Assembly: GCF_023856365.1 (NCBI RefSeq)
Contig: NC_064541.1
Span: 25,708,214-25,772,213 of the forward strand
From: Brienomyrus brachyistius
Taxonomy: Eukaryota; Chordata; Actinopteri; Osteoglossiformes; Mormyridae
Direction: 5' to 3'
Length of the DNA stretch: 64,000 bases
Shown: positions 20,376-32,769 of the stretch, piece by piece
Position numbering within the stretch: the first letter of the stretch is position 1
Layout of the letters: each line of letters starts with the position of its first letter
The notes under the pieces: generated by a model
Told to the model about the DNA's origin: nothing
The model's input: only the letters and a program-made list of their open reading frames with translations
The model's database searches: none
Translations under genes and position numbers: made by a program

Positions 20376-20662
20376 GTCCTGCCTCTCATGTGTCTGTCTG
20401 ATGTCCTCATCAGTCAAAGTACCCGCTTGCCTTGTGCTCCCCAGTCCAGTCATTGTCACCCTCCATACCCTGACTAGTGTCTCTCTTGCCTGTTGCCATG
20501 TTCCTGATGCTGTTCCCTGCTAGCCTTGGCCTCCCTTCTATTTGACCCCTTGTGGTCCTTTAGTTTCAGTTCCTTGGTTTCTGTTTAGTCTCTGCCTGTA
20601 AATAAACCCCTGCAATCCCACCTATGGCTGTGTCTGGGTCCTCTCTCCACTCTATCATGACA
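20376..20662 (+). mobile_element. LTR-like fragment with internal AATAAA
   Basis: The stretch ends TATCATGACA after TAAATAAACCCCTGC and TGGCTGTGTCTGGGTCC, the layout of the solo LTRs at 1633 and 10419. A direct repeat GTAATA is present at both sides (about 20370 and 20663). The left end lacks TG, so it may be truncated or of another family. Confidence 0.4.
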
Positions 20663-21738
20663 GTAATAATAGACAAATAGGCATATTTACAAAATGTAAC
20701 AGTACAATTAAAAACTCCTTTGTCTACCGTTCACAGTTATTGTATTACTAGGTGTCCGTGACTTGATATTGATTCCTGGCCACCACAGAAAAATTGGTTC
20801 TCCGGAATGTCAAATGCCACCATTAATAACAATTCTGATGTTAGTTCTTAGTGATGTGTCAGTACTTTTAATATATTTTTCAGCCCAAATGATCTATTAG
20901 AGTATTTAAAAACAATATAATGCATCACTCTAAGGACACACTCACTGTTTTCTACACTATACTGCTGAGTGAAGCATTATCATGGGGGCTGTAACAGAGC
21001 ACAGCAGGCTTTGGACGGAGCACTCGCCCCCCCCAGGAAAACTCCAACAAACTGCTGTGGGTCACTGGTCAGCAGGTAACCCAATGAGAACTGGTTGTAT
21101 ATGCTAGGAATCTATATAACAGGATGAAACAAATACCTCTTAGCATGTGGTAATGGGACAGTGGTTCTAAGGTTTGGGAGCCTGTTGCTGCGTCCCATTC
21201 AGCACACTTAAGGCCAGGCGTGCTGAGACCTACACTGGTGACGTATTTCATATGCGTAGGCTACGTAAACATCTGTTATACAACTTTGTATACTTACATT
21301 GAAACTTTTATAAGCCAGCAGACATAATCGTGTTTGATGTAAACATTAGTCGTCACTGATATGGTGCACTGTGGTTTGTATACTTATATAAAGACTGCTT
21401 CCATCTGGTATTTGCAAAAATGTGGATACAGTGTTCACCAACCCGCTGCACTTGGCTTATAGGAGGAACCCTTGAATACTTATTTTAAGTTCATGAATGT
21501 GTATGCTAAATGTGGTAATGTGTAAGTGTGGACCAAGAGGGACAAATGGGACAGAGTCTGTCTGTGTCCAGAAGGTCACTGGATTAAATTCCATCCATTG
21601 ATGCCACAATGATGACGGATATGCTGTCTAACCCCAAGCTTCACTCTCATATGTAATGTGTCTCATAGAAAAGCGCAGTGAGACACGCTGAAACAAAAAA
21701 ACTCCAATGTACAGGCACTGGTAAAATGACAAATGAAG
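20663..21738. other. Intergenic stretch, nothing recognised
   Basis: No conserved frame, RNA gene or clear repeat was seen between the LTR-like fragment and the TA-flanked transposon. The short open frames here have no recognisable protein features. Confidence 0.5.
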
Positions 21739-21740
21739 TA

Positions 21741-22805
21741 CAGTGGTACCTCGACCCACGAACAGTCTTGTTCACGAACAAATCGGGTTACGAACCAGAT
21801 GTTCAAAAATTTTGTACTGGTTCACCGTTCGTGGTTCAGGCTGCGAACACGCAAACATCCCCCAAAAGCGTCCCAAAGAACCACCCGAAACGTAAAGAAG
21901 TGTACATTATGCCCGATAACGGTTATGGAATGTATAAAAAAAAAACCTTGTTGTAGATGTATGTCTTTACTATATCTCTTAAGAGGTCGAATATCTGAAA
22001 AAGAAAAAAATAGAGAAAACGTTTTGTTATAGCGGTACCTTTCAGTGATTGATAAACATGTTTGTGATGGTTTTTAACAGTCCCATATCTATACATAAAA
22101 TTACCGTACTTCATTAATAACATAAATTAACTCCCATTTAAGTGTTATATTCTCCATTCACACATAGTGCCAAATGCGTATTGTTTGTTTACAGTACAAA
22201 CAAAGAAGTTCATCGCCGTACAACGCGTGGCATCACGAAATGTACATAAAAAATTAGGCATATGAAAATAATATACCGTATAATTAAAAAAATCACATTT
22301 TAGAAATTACTGTGTTGTTTTTGACTGTTACTCAGTCTTTTAATGTTAATTGTTTAGTTTTTTTAGAGGATCTTTTGTGGTTCTTTTCCGTGTTTTGACG
22401 TCTTGGGAGCGACCAGTCCGCCAACAAGCGTATGTATTGGTCCGCCTTCCGTAAACGTATTTTCTTTCTTTCCCTTTTTTGCTCTTCAGTGTTATTTTAA
22501 TTTAAGTCTATATTCTTGGTCATAGAAAAACATTAAGAAAATTGTGTTTCTGAGGTTTGAATGAATTATTTGTATTTACATAATTTTAAATGGGAAAAAT
22601 TGATTCAGGTCGCGAACTTTTCGGGTCGGGAATATGGGCTGATATTTGTGCCACTAGAAACTGAATATGAATAATTTAAATTTGAATCTGCAGTTGTTGC
22701 ATTAAAAAACTGTCTGAATTTATTAGTTTGAATCTGAATTCCAATAACTTGAAACTGCGAACTAAGTCTTCGGAGGAATGAAGTTCGTGAGCCGAGGTAC
22801 CACTG
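21741..22805. mobile_element. Tc1/mariner-superfamily (Tigger-like) non-autonomous element, 1,065 bp
   Basis: The left end is CAGTGGTACCTCGACCCACG; the right end, reversed, is CAGTGGTACCTCGGCTCACG. They match at about 18 of 20 bases, and TA dinucleotides flank both ends (21739-21740 and 22806-22807). Ends of this sequence with TA duplication are typical of Tigger-like elements. The interior is AT-rich with no transposase frame. Confidence 0.75.
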
Positions 22806-23009
22806 TATAGCGTATCATTATTAATATGAATTCACAGGACCTCCTAACCATAAGGTGTCGCTGTTGTGAAACGAAACCGACGGGCAGGAAAAGAGAAGAT
22901 CCAGTCGGCGTGGTGCAGGATCTTAACGCTGTTTCGGATTAACACTGTGAAGTTCTTAATAATTCCGTTTACCTGCGTCGTTACGAGTGGGAGGCTTGTG
23001 TCGAGCAGA

Positions 23010-26000
23010 ATGAGCTGTCTTTGGATGGGCAATGTGAGCTAACTTCCATAGCCGTCGTGTTTACGCGTGTGCTAACAGGCTAAATATCTAAACATGGATG
23101 AATGAGATTAGCCTCGGCCTTCCTTCGCCGTAATTGTTTGGGTTTCGTGTTTCTGCTGGAGACCCGCATCTTTATAACGCTGAGTTCATAGAGGCGCCGT
23201 GCGTGTGACAGCAATGAGGTTTTTGTGGCGTAAATAGCCCGAGGCTAGTGAGGGCAGCTCGGCCTGTTCCGTGCTGCGGGACATGGATGTAACGAGGAGC
23301 TGTTCGGGGCGGCAGACGGCAGTAACCTGCAAGTCGCTCTAATTTACCAAGGTGCCGGGAGTCAAAGCTGATATTCCGGCACCTTTGTGCCGCAGAGACC
23401 TCGGGCTTCGGGTTAACGGCCACGCTTTCCGACTGACCTCCATCTTTCCGCAGTTGGAGCCCTACATGGATGAGAAGTTCATCTCCCGGGCCTTCGCCAC
23501 CATGGGGGAGCTAGTAGTGGGCGTTCGGATCATCCGCAACCGGGGGACATGGTAAGACCGGCCATTTCTCCGCTTCCGGGCTCCGTGGGTTCGGACCGCG
23601 ATTCGGATTCGCTGTAATGTATCTCGACAGTGCAGTGAGACGCTAATAAACGGGGTAGTGTTTTGTTACTCGAATAACAAAAAGCTTCACCATTTAAACA
23701 GGTCCAACCAGGCTCATACTTAGCAGTCTTTTTAAACCCTTCTGCCTCAGACACAAATCAGTCACTGACAGACTGGACTTTGGGAAAAAATATTCTCAAA
23801 TCAGACTGGTCAGTATGAGCCTGGTTGCACCTGTTTATATGGTGAAGTTTTCTTATTCACGTTTGAAAATAAAAAGGCAAATATCAGCAGATATTAGGGT
23901 GAGGGTGACGGCATTGGAATCCACAAACCACGGGTAACAAAACGCCACCCCGTCTATTAGTGTATCTCACTGCACTGTCCAGGTACATTAGACCGAATCG
24001 CTGATGAAAACTGTCTTAACCGCGGTTAATATCCATAGAACCATCATTGATGGGCAGTTTTCTGTCGGGGATTTATGTCTATTTCTGATTTCTCACTTTT
24101 CTGATATCATTTGTTTTTGTTTTCCCCCTTAGCTGACAGTTGACCTAAAGGTATTTAGTATTGCTGGCAAAACCGCTTGATATATGTTAAATCATTAGGT
24201 TGAATAGAAACAAGACACATCTGGGGGTTTTCTTTGTTAGTGAATTAACCACTTGTATGGATTTAATTGTTGACGATTTAACAGGATCCTGTATTTCTGG
24301 GTTTTTTTAAAACTCTGGTTGTCACATCAATCCCTGAGCCCAGACCTGCTCTCAGCAGGTTTATTCCATGTAAACAAGACGGATCACAGTTTGAAACTGA
24401 GGTTACACTCGGGTAACATGTCCAAACATGGCCACACGATTCTTAATAGAGCAACCCTTTGCAATTGGTTTGATTGTAATAAGGTACAGTGGTAGCAGTG
24501 TGAGGACATTCCCTGCAGCTCCCCCCCCCCCAACAGCCTGTGATAACACACTTATGAACATGCAGCATGAATATGTACCTTCCTTTACCTGAAATGAACC
24601 GACCGCTGTGGCCACCCTGCCCGCAGCCCTGAGGATGAGCTCCCCGCTTCTACGCCCCTAAAACGGGGCCATGGGCATTTTGCTGGGTAGCCAGCTCATC
24701 AGCTGGGGTGAAGTCAGGCACAGGTCGTCCTCCCCCAGCCTTAAGTTCTGCTTTCTTTCTGATTTCCTTAACTGGAAAGAAAAATAATTGCACTGTAGCA
24801 AATACTATTTTTATTTAGGTTCTAAATACACACCTGTTTGAAGAATATTTTTGTATTTTACCGTAACCTGTTCCCAGGTCCTGGCTGTGCTGGTAATTGC
24901 TCGGAATATGATGGACAAAATAACACATACAGGCAGTGGAAATGCAAAGGTCGCGACAGTAAACATTTTAAAAGGACAGTCATGAGCTTAATTTCAGGCA
25001 GTTTTTGCCTGGCCCTCGCTCTCGTTCTAACTGCTTTTGCTCTGTTGCCGTTGATGTGAATCATTTCCTTAAATTCCTCATTTCCTTCCAACAAAACATC
25101 TTGCCCTTCTGGGGGAGAAGAATTGCACCCTCGCTTCCACCATTTTGGACAGCCAATCACAGACTTGCTGATCATGGATTCAAATGTTCATACTTGTAGC
25201 CTAGTTAGTGACCACTGGAGGATGCTGTTATCTCAGGTGATTTAATCCAGTTTTTCTAATCCATTTCTTTTGTGGCTTTGAAGACAACGTATTTATGATT
25301 TAAAGACCCGGGATAAGTTCTCTGATCTTGGATGTGTTAAGCAACATGCGGAGGACACCCACCCTGTTCTCGCCCCCCCCCAAACCCGCTGTGTGACCCA
25401 TGTTTGACCTGACCTACCAGCCTTGTATCTATGATGCTCTCTCCTGCTCCCTCTAGGGGTGCTGCAGGTTACTGCTTTGTGGAGCTGGCAGACGAGGCGA
25501 CAGCAGAACGATGTCTCCGTAAGATCAATGGGAAGCCCCTTCCAGGGGCCACACCGGTACTGCACGTTCTCTTGGAGGAGACGCTCATGACATGCTAGCC
25601 AATGCAGATATTTTTTGTTTGGACTCAAAACTGGTTCTCTTTCCTCTTTCCATCACAGCCGAAAAGGTTCAAGCTAAACAGAGCTACATACGGCCGCCAG
25701 GGAGACAGCAGGTGGGGGAGCGTGCTGATGTCCGCCCTTCCCCCCCAGGGAAGAAGGCAGACTGTCTGTGTTCTTCATGGTCTCCCCCAATCATATGCAG
25801 CAGGTGGGGGGGGGGGCATGCTGATGTCCGCCCTTCTCCCCCAGAGAAGAAGGCAGACTGTCTGTGTTCTTCATGGTCTCCCCCAATCATATGCAGTGGG
25901 GGGGGGGGGCATGCTGATGTCCGTCCTTCCCCCCCAAGGAAGAAGGCAGACTGTCTGTGTTCTTTATGGTCTCCCCCAATCATATGCAGTGGGGGGGGGG

Positions 26001-26814
26001 GGGGCATGCTGATGTCCGCCTTTCTACCCCAGAGAAGAAGGCAGACTGTCTGTGTTCTTCATGGTCTCCCCCAACAGCTTCTGCCTGTTTAGTGATGCCT
26101 GGAGGGAATTTAGGTCCAGGAAAACCACTCTTCACTGCACCTCTTCAGCATCGTCTACAGGGCATTTAGGATCAATAAATGTCCTGTAAAATGTAGCATG
26201 AACCTGTAGCTTACCCACTGGCTGGGTATTTACCATTATTGAACATGTTGTCAGTTTTTTTATGTCCCGAAACAGAGGCGGTTACCCGGACAACAGGTAT
26301 TCCCAGCCCTACCCTTACAGCCATAACCAGTATTACCAGCAATATCCCAACTACTACTCAAACTGGGGCTATGACCAGAATTCACCAAACTATGGCTACA
26401 ACTATAACCAGTACGACTATTCCTCACAGGTAAGTTGGTAAATCATTATCCAGTAGAAGTTTACTTCTGTCCAGTTTTGTATCCAAAAGGAATTAATCTT
26501 AATCTTGTATGTTTCAGTCATATGATGAGATTGAAGATGATGGTCTGGAAGGTGAGTCCCAATGGCTGCATCTTTAGGTTTCCAGGCGTTTCACCAGTTT
26601 ACATATTTCTGTGAGGCAGGCATAATGGAGCACAAGTAGTCTGTCCCTTGTTGTGGATTGTGACTTTTGACCCTGATTTCCAGATCCCAATGTTGAGATA
26701 GATGTGGTAGAGGCCAACCAGCAGTTCATGGAGGAGAGTGAGGAGCTGTACGACGCCCTGATGGACTGCCATTGGCCGTCACAGGGATCCCCAGAACTCC
26801 CTGTGTCTGCTTAG
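23010..26814 (+). CDS. trnau1ap: tRNA selenocysteine-associated protein 1 (SECp43) homologue, apparently with only one RRM
   Basis: Exons are 23010-23033 (MSCLWMGN), 23454-23551, 25457-25556, 25659-25711, 26276-26429, 26518-26551 and 26684-26814, about 197 residues. The family protein binds tRNA(Sec) and supports selenocysteine incorporation. RRM1 is clear: [37 protein letters not shown] and [17 protein letters not shown]. The Tyr-rich tail ([19 protein letters not shown]) and the ending [16 protein letters not shown] also match the human protein. The human protein (about 287 residues) has a second RRM between these parts; none is visible here. Exon 4 ends AG and exon 5 starts A, so they join in frame as RGG. 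The gene may be a single-RRM paralogue, or an exon may be missing through deletion or assembly error. The first exon is short and is chosen by its fit to human LWMGD. Confidence 0.82.
23598..24003. repeat. Fold-back element (long inverted repeat) in trnau1ap intron 2
   Basis: The left arm runs from GCGATTCGG (23598) past GACAGTGCAGTGAGACGCTA and GTTTTGTTACTCG to CAGGCTCATACT. The right arm carries the same series inverted, ending ACCGAATCGCTGA at about 24003. Arms are about 150-190 bp with a short centre. This is typical of a fold-back MITE. Confidence 0.6.
25720..26075 (+). repeat. About 93-bp minisatellite, 4 copies, in trnau1ap between exons 4 and 5
   Basis: Each unit contains GCTGATGTCCGCC, a C-rich stretch ending CAG, AAGGCAGACTGTCTGTGTTC, CCCCCAATCATATGCAG and a G run of 8-13. 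Units start near 25720, 25818, 25910 and 26006. The array occupies the interval where RRM2-coding exons would be expected. Confidence 0.9.
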
Positions 26815-27949
26815 GGCCACACATAGACTTTCATGGGGGCGGCTTTTCGATCATGTGACTGACCCTGTTGCCACGTGAGCAGATCTGACAGCCAGGTCCT
26901 TTGCCCCTGAGGCACGTCTCTGCAGACCAGGGCTTTCTGCATCTCCAAAGATTCATGGAAATCTTTTCTTCTCCAGCGGACATTTTTTCTGTCATTCCCT
27001 GATCCTGTACTGTTACCTTTTTGAATTGCGGTATTGTTAGAACATTGTTCCTTTCTTGTGCATACAATTGCAGATTAGTTGCGCAAATACTCCAGTTTAC
27101 TTTAGTGATGTTAAGGCACAGTATATTGAGTAATGTCAGCTATAGGCTTGTGTGAGCATCGAGGGCCCTTCAGCCCAGAAGTACATCTTTTTCAGGAGTT
27201 AACCCCTTATTTTATGAACAGTTGTTTAGTCCGTCACTGTTGTATGTTCAGTGCATTTTCTCATTGACTTTTATAAATCGGTTGCACTGGACCTTCTGTC
27301 TTCTATAGAGTTGTTCTCCCATAGGAAAATTAGGCAATTTAAAGTTACAATAGTTTAAAATTCAAATCCTGATAATACTTGCCGTTCAAAGGTAATATTT
27401 TGAAAAGGAAATAAAGTATATTTCTGATCCAAATGGTTCTGTCCGTGGTGTTTGTTAGTTGACACCAGGTACACCACAGTCAGGTGTTTTAGGACAGGGA
27501 TGCTAGTATTCTGTGTGTCAGTCTCTGCACAAAAGGAGTTCCTATAACCAGGCTTAAAACTGCACATGAAAGCTACAAGAGGGATTAGGTGTGTTTGTGT
27601 AAGGGGGGTGTTAGTGAAATTGAGGGCCTCATTCACTTTCTCACTCTCGTGGTCATGTGAGTGCGCTTGGAATCTTTCTCCAGGACCACGTGATAGTCAT
27701 GGGATAGAACTGCTGCAGGGAATGATGCCGCACAGGATCCAATGATGACTACACTTAGTCACCCTACCTTACACACAGACACCCTACACACTAACTCGAA
27801 CCCTAAACGATAATGAGTATAACTGACAAATTCACGAATGTCATACTATTAGTTACTGATTACCTTTAAAACGAACTACTCAGGTGCATCATTGGATATA
27901 TAAGCATACAACGGCAAGTTAATGACGTATTTAACTTCGTCGTAGTCGA
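26815..27949. other. trnau1ap 3' UTR and intergenic sequence
   Basis: The 3' UTR probably runs to an AATAAA at 27410-27415. Beyond it no gene was recognised up to the CpG-rich region before stx12. Confidence 0.45.
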
Positions 27950-28131
27950 CAATACGGACCAGCAAAATCCGGTGACGCTATGCGTCGCCACGTTCTTCCC
28001 GGACGTCCGACGTGCTGACGCATATGCGGGTCATTGGCTGCCTTCAGTGGTGCCCCACCCATCGACCTGGACTAGCGGTGGGAGAATAACGGAAGGCTAC
28101 CGTGTCGCTCGAACCCCACTCTCCCGGAAAA
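27950..28131 (+). promoter_or_regulatory. CpG-dense region, possible stx12 promoter or non-coding first exon
   Basis: CpG density rises sharply here (for example CCCGGACGTCCGACGTGC) and an ATTGG box lies at about 28034. A good donor, AAAA/GTAAGG, occurs at 28131/28132 and could splice to the acceptor CCCGCAG at 29327-29333 just before the start codon. This is inference. Confidence 0.35.
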
Positions 28132-28872
28132 GTAAGGTTTTCGTTCGTCGTGGGCTGTCCGCAGACATGAGGTTTACCGCGAATACGTGCGGCTGTCAGG
28201 CTGGGCATCCAGCGTAAGGTCGTATCTAGGAATGTTTAGAAATAATCGGTGTCTGTCATGGTAAATATGGGATCTGCCTGGAAATATATTTGCAAAATAA
28301 TGCCCGCAGTTTTGCGTGTGTAACCGCCGTGTTTCGGGCCTGTGAGGATGATGGCCGCCCTCTGTGGTGTCTGTGTTCAAGCCCGGGCTGCCTGCTGCCA
28401 TGCAGGGCGTGTTTACCTCGGAGCCTTCTGCCTTCCGGATGGGCGGCTGGGACCCCGCTCTGCTTCGCCTGCTTTGTTCGCTTTCTGCCGTTTTTCACAT
28501 CTGATGCGGCAGAAACAGTTCGGTTAACTGCTGACATCAGTCTTCGTATGATTCTCTATATTAAAGTGCGCTGGGCAGGAACGGAAGGCCCGCGTGATGG
28601 GGAGCCGTGAGACGGCCTGTCGGACAGGGGACGGGTGGCTGAAGGTTCCCACGTCACAGGGTTTGTACGTGATACCGAAGGCTGCCCTAAGGACGGGCTG
28701 CCATGGGGCTCGGTATGGAAGGGCAGATGGCCCAATAAGGGGGTCTGCATCGCTTACTGTACAAGCCTCGTGAAATAGTTTTTAAAAGCATAGAAATACC
28801 GTTGGCCTTGTATGTACCGTGTCGTCTGCTGTATTCCTTTAAGACTCAGGGTAGGTTTAGTAATATGGAACC

Positions 28873-28908
28873 ATTTTTTATTTTTTTTTTTTGGGGGGGG
28901 GGGGGGGG
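28873..28908. repeat. Poly-T followed by poly-G tract
   Basis: A T run is followed by a run of about 17 G upstream of stx12. A second G run is near 29066-29078. Such tracts are prone to sequencing error. Confidence 0.8.
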
Positions 28909-29416
28909 TTGAGTGTCACATGACAGATGTCCATGGAAGGTGTTAATCTTTCTGTTCTTGAGCTGTTATACGGGAGGGTCCCATATTCCTGTCCACTTGA
29001 AAAGTCGAGGTGTGGGTCATCGAGTGGCTCCGCCACAAAGAATATTCTGCCTGTCAGACCCCCGGGGGGGGGGGGGGGTCTTCCGGTATAGCTGTGTCTG
29101 GAGTACATAATCTAACTTATCTAGCTCTTTAAATGGGTTTCTGTGGAGGAAATTGTCTAGTAAGGCTTAGGTTAAAATGGTTATAAAAGATTTACTGTAG
29201 AACTGGTGATCTGTTTCACCATTCACCATTTCTCCGGTTTATGTAATTGGTAAACTTTCTGACTTCCTCATATACCTGCCATTCGTCCGCGAATGCTACT
29301 GACTCATGTGCGTCTCCGCTCGTGTTCCCGCAGGGAGCTCCTGAGTAGCCCCGCCCTCCACCTGCCTCGGCCCGTCTTCCCTGCTTGGCCGGAGGGCTCC
29401 TGACGACAGATCCACC

Positions 29417-32009
29417 ATGTCTTACGGGAAGACAGACGCCTATCACTCGCAGCCACGGGACTTTGGCTCCCTCATTCAGACATGCAGCGTGAACATCCTG
29501 AAGATCACGCAGAACAGTGAGTTTAGTTTGTCTGATGTTGTAATTGTACTAGTCAGGGTTGAATACTTACTTGAGATCAGACAGGTAGTTGATAATTATA
29601 CACAATTCTACTTAACATTTCGGGTAATGTTCAGGTCTCCCCTGTCTCAGACTCCCTTATGTCTTTTCGCTCACAGCTGCCCAGATTAAGAGCATGTTGT
29701 ACCAGCTTGGGACAAAGCAGGACACTGCTGAACTGCACGACAAGCTGTGAGAGCTTCTCCTTGCTATGCATTCTCATCCGGTGTCACCTAAGGAAACCTC
29801 CTTCCTGTCACTGACGCCTGTCGTGTGGGTTACATGTGGTTTCTTTTGGTTACAGGCAGCAGGTACAGCACCATACCAACCAGCTGGCCAAGGACACCAA
29901 CCGGTACCTGAAGGAACTGGGCTCCCTGCCGCAGCCATCCTCCCCCTCAGAGCAGGTGAGCACAGAGTTACTTACGGTGCCTGATCATGTACCAGATACA
30001 GACCCACAGTAGCTGCATATTTATTCTATTTCGTGGAAGAGCTGAGAGCACTTTGTACTGTATTGTTTAGTCTAGTACACCGCTGTTAGACTTTGGAGGG
30101 ATACTGCTTGGACTTAGTCCTGACCTTGATAAGTGGTGCACAGGTAGCTGATATCTTTTTGTCTAATATTGCTAATACCAGTAACTGACTAACCTTCGAG
30201 CCACTTTTAGTGGTAGTGAACTTTGCTGGGGGTGGGGGGAACGCGCCATTGATATTGAACATATTGAACATATTACCTGGAAGTGTGGGTCAAGATTTAT
30301 ATATCGGAGTAATACCCATATCTTGAATTTTTTTTTTAAACAACTGCCAGCCAGTACTGTTATATTAACCAGTATATCATGCATCTCTTGTCTTGAGCCA
30401 TTCCCAAAGACATATAGCTGAGGGCATCTCCAACTTCTCTTTCTTGCTTTCAGCGTCAGCAGAAGATCCAGAAGGATCGCTTGATGAACGACTTCTCTGC
30501 TGCGCTCAACAGCTTTCAGGTGCTGCAGCGACGGGCAGCAGAGAAGGAGAAGGAGTCAGTGGCTCGTGCCCGGGCCGGGTCCCGCCTCTCTGTAAGGCTC
30601 TCCTGTCATTGGACCTTTTTCTTGCCAGTCACTAACCAGCCTGTTACATACCACTGCGGTTGCACCACACTCCTGATGTGGATTGGATACGTTCGCAGTA
30701 TATATATAATCATTTAAATATTCCAGATGTGTTTTTTTTTCTTTTCGATCTTCGTGTAAGCGGCTGTGAAAGCTTCTGTCCTCCCACAGGCCGAAGACCG
30801 CGATGAACAGCTTGTCTCGTTTGAGAAGTGAGTTCCTTAACTTCAATTTAGCTGTCTATAGTTGCAGTGTTCCTTCCATTCTTCATGAAGTGTCGTTCCA
30901 CTGGAGCGTCCACTAGAGGGCAGCAGTTCTGTGACCCTCGTGTCCTAATTTGGCTGTGTTGTTGGCTGTAGTGATGACTGGGGCCAGCAGGGCCAGGCCC
31001 AGACAGAGGAGCCCCCTATTACTGAGGAGGACCTGGAGCTCATCAAGGAACGGGAGACCAGCCTTCGCCAGCTGGAGGTAAGTCCACTGCCGGAACACTG
31101 AACTGCTCAAAGCCGCCCTGTTTTATACTTACTAGGCCTGTACGTCCAAGTACCTGCTTGAAGGAGATTTAAAAGTCAAAGATTCTTGAAAGAATTTCCA
31201 GCGACACCTTGGCAGAACGGAGATGGTTCTTCTGGCCAGCATGTGATGGAATCCTTTTATATACAGGCTGTATTCATTTGTTCTGGTGTCTTTGTGTGAT
31301 GCTTAGATCTGTTGTTTTAAGGGTCGATTTGAGCAGCTCTCATTGTCTGTTTTCATCATAGTCGGACATATTGGATGTGAACCAGATCTTCAAGGATTTA
31401 GCCGTGATGATCCACGACCAGGGAGAAATGATCGGTGAGAATGACCCTTCGCTCTTTTAGCACCCTTCCACGAGGCCGTGCCCTGTGTACAGAGGCAGGG
31501 CTTGGGTCGGTGCTGGGTACAGAGGCAGGGCTTGGGTCGGTGCTGGGTACAGAGGCAGGGCTTGGGTCGGTGCTGGGTACAGAGCAGTAATTTGATGTCC
31601 AGTTGCTGTTGTTTCGTGTGATCTGCAGACAGCATCGAGGCCAACGTGGAGAGCGCAGAGGTCCACGTGGAGCGGGGCGCGGAGCAGCTGCAAAGGGCAG
31701 CTTACTATCAGGTGCACTCTGGGAGCCTGCTGGTGCTCTCGTGTGTGTGTTCATTTTAGCGACGCTTGAAGTAGTGCTCTGTACCTGTAATTCTGTGAAG
31801 GATTACAGCAGGGTCACTGATAGTCTTCAGTCTACATGCTTTCTTTTCTTTTTCTTTTTTTTTTGGGGGGGAGGGGAGTGATTGACCTCCTGACTCTGTC
31901 CCCTGTCATCTTGCAGAAAAAGTCCCGCAAGAAGATGTGCATCCTAGCCCTGGTGCTGTCCTTGGTCGTCGCCATCCTGGCTCTCATTATCTGGCTGGCC
32001 GCTAAATGA
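29417..32009 (+). CDS. stx12: Syntaxin-12, endosomal Qa-SNARE, complete
   Basis: Coding exons are 29417-29516, 29677-29746, 29856-29955, 30454-30591, 30790-30827, 30972-31077, 31362-31434, 31629-31711 and 31917-32009: 801 nt, 266 residues (human 276). The product is a tail-anchored Qa-SNARE for endosome fusion and recycling. The amino end [20 protein letters not shown] and the [13 protein letters not shown] segment belong to the Habc region. The linker has [14 protein letters not shown] and [10 protein letters not shown]. The SNARE helix is about 168-236, with the zero-layer glutamine at residue 204 (IHDQG) and [14 protein letters not shown] after it. The tail anchor is about 243-264. SRKKMC and [10 protein letters not shown] favour STX12 over STX7. 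The start has the context CCACCATGT. All phases agree. Confidence 0.95.
31487..31585 (+). repeat. 30-bp minisatellite, 3.3 copies, in an stx12 intron
   Basis: The unit is GTACAGAGGCAGGGCTTGGG followed by TCGGTGCTGG, three identical copies and a partial fourth. It lies 44 bp before the acceptor of the next exon. Confidence 0.92.
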
Positions 32010-32170
32010 GGCCAAACCTGCCGTCTCTGTCCCCGGAGGAGTGGGCTGGCCTGGGGGGGGGCTCCTCCTCCTGGTGCTGTCCCATTAGAACCACAGTGAT
32101 TCTCTTATGTATTTATACCCCCTGAAGGAGATGATGGTAAAAATGAGCTTTGGGCTGTAATTAGACATTG

Positions 32171-32198
32171 CCCCCCCCCCCCCCCCCCCCCCCCCCCC
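32171..32198. repeat. Poly-C tract in the stx12 3' UTR
   Basis: A run of 28 C lies about 160 bp after the stx12 stop. Length is probably variable between individuals or reads. Confidence 0.85.
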
Positions 32199-32763
32199 AT
32201 CAGTCCCACCTACTTACTGCACTAACACTAAACTGTATGTATTTCACTTTGAAAACAGAGTTGTCTTCTATTGGTGCAGGTGTGTGTTTTGCAGGAGAAT
32301 ATTTGTCTGTGACTGTCCGTCTGGTTCTCATGTGTGTTGGAGACCTGCATCCCTCGGTTCGGGCCTATATTAGCCCTACATATTATACGTTTGAACTTTA
32401 GGTTCAAATGAGTGACGCATTTCAATTATGACATTTGATTTTATTATCAAATGTAATGGCTCTGGGACGCACTCCAGTGACGCAGTGCTTTGAAATCTGT
32501 TTAATAGTGGTAAATATGAGTGCTAGAACAAAGCTGGCTGTCGCTTTGATATTTTTACTTAATTTATGTTATCCTACTTTTTAGAAAAAGCTACACATAA
32601 TGTGAAAGTAAGGGTATGCTTCTTCACTTTAACCCATTAATATAATAGAATGTAATGTACTGAAGAGCGAGTCTGGGGGCAGGAATGCAGTGGCACGTCC
32701 TGTAACTGGCCGCTGGGTGAGCGTGGCACGATGCTTGCTGTCAGCCTGGTAAAAAGGGTTTTT

Positions 32764-32769
32764 AATAAA
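32764..32769 (+). promoter_or_regulatory. Polyadenylation signal AATAAA for stx12
   Basis: It lies in TTTTTAATAAAACATTC, about 755 bp after the stop. No other strong signal lies between. Confidence 0.6.

Noticed and set aside
24838..25059. Small open frame in trnau1ap intron 2
   Set aside because: No family similarity and unrelated to flanking exons.
25592..26092. 166-codon frame over the trnau1ap minisatellite
   Set aside because: It is produced by the repeat and C/G runs and shows no RRM motifs.
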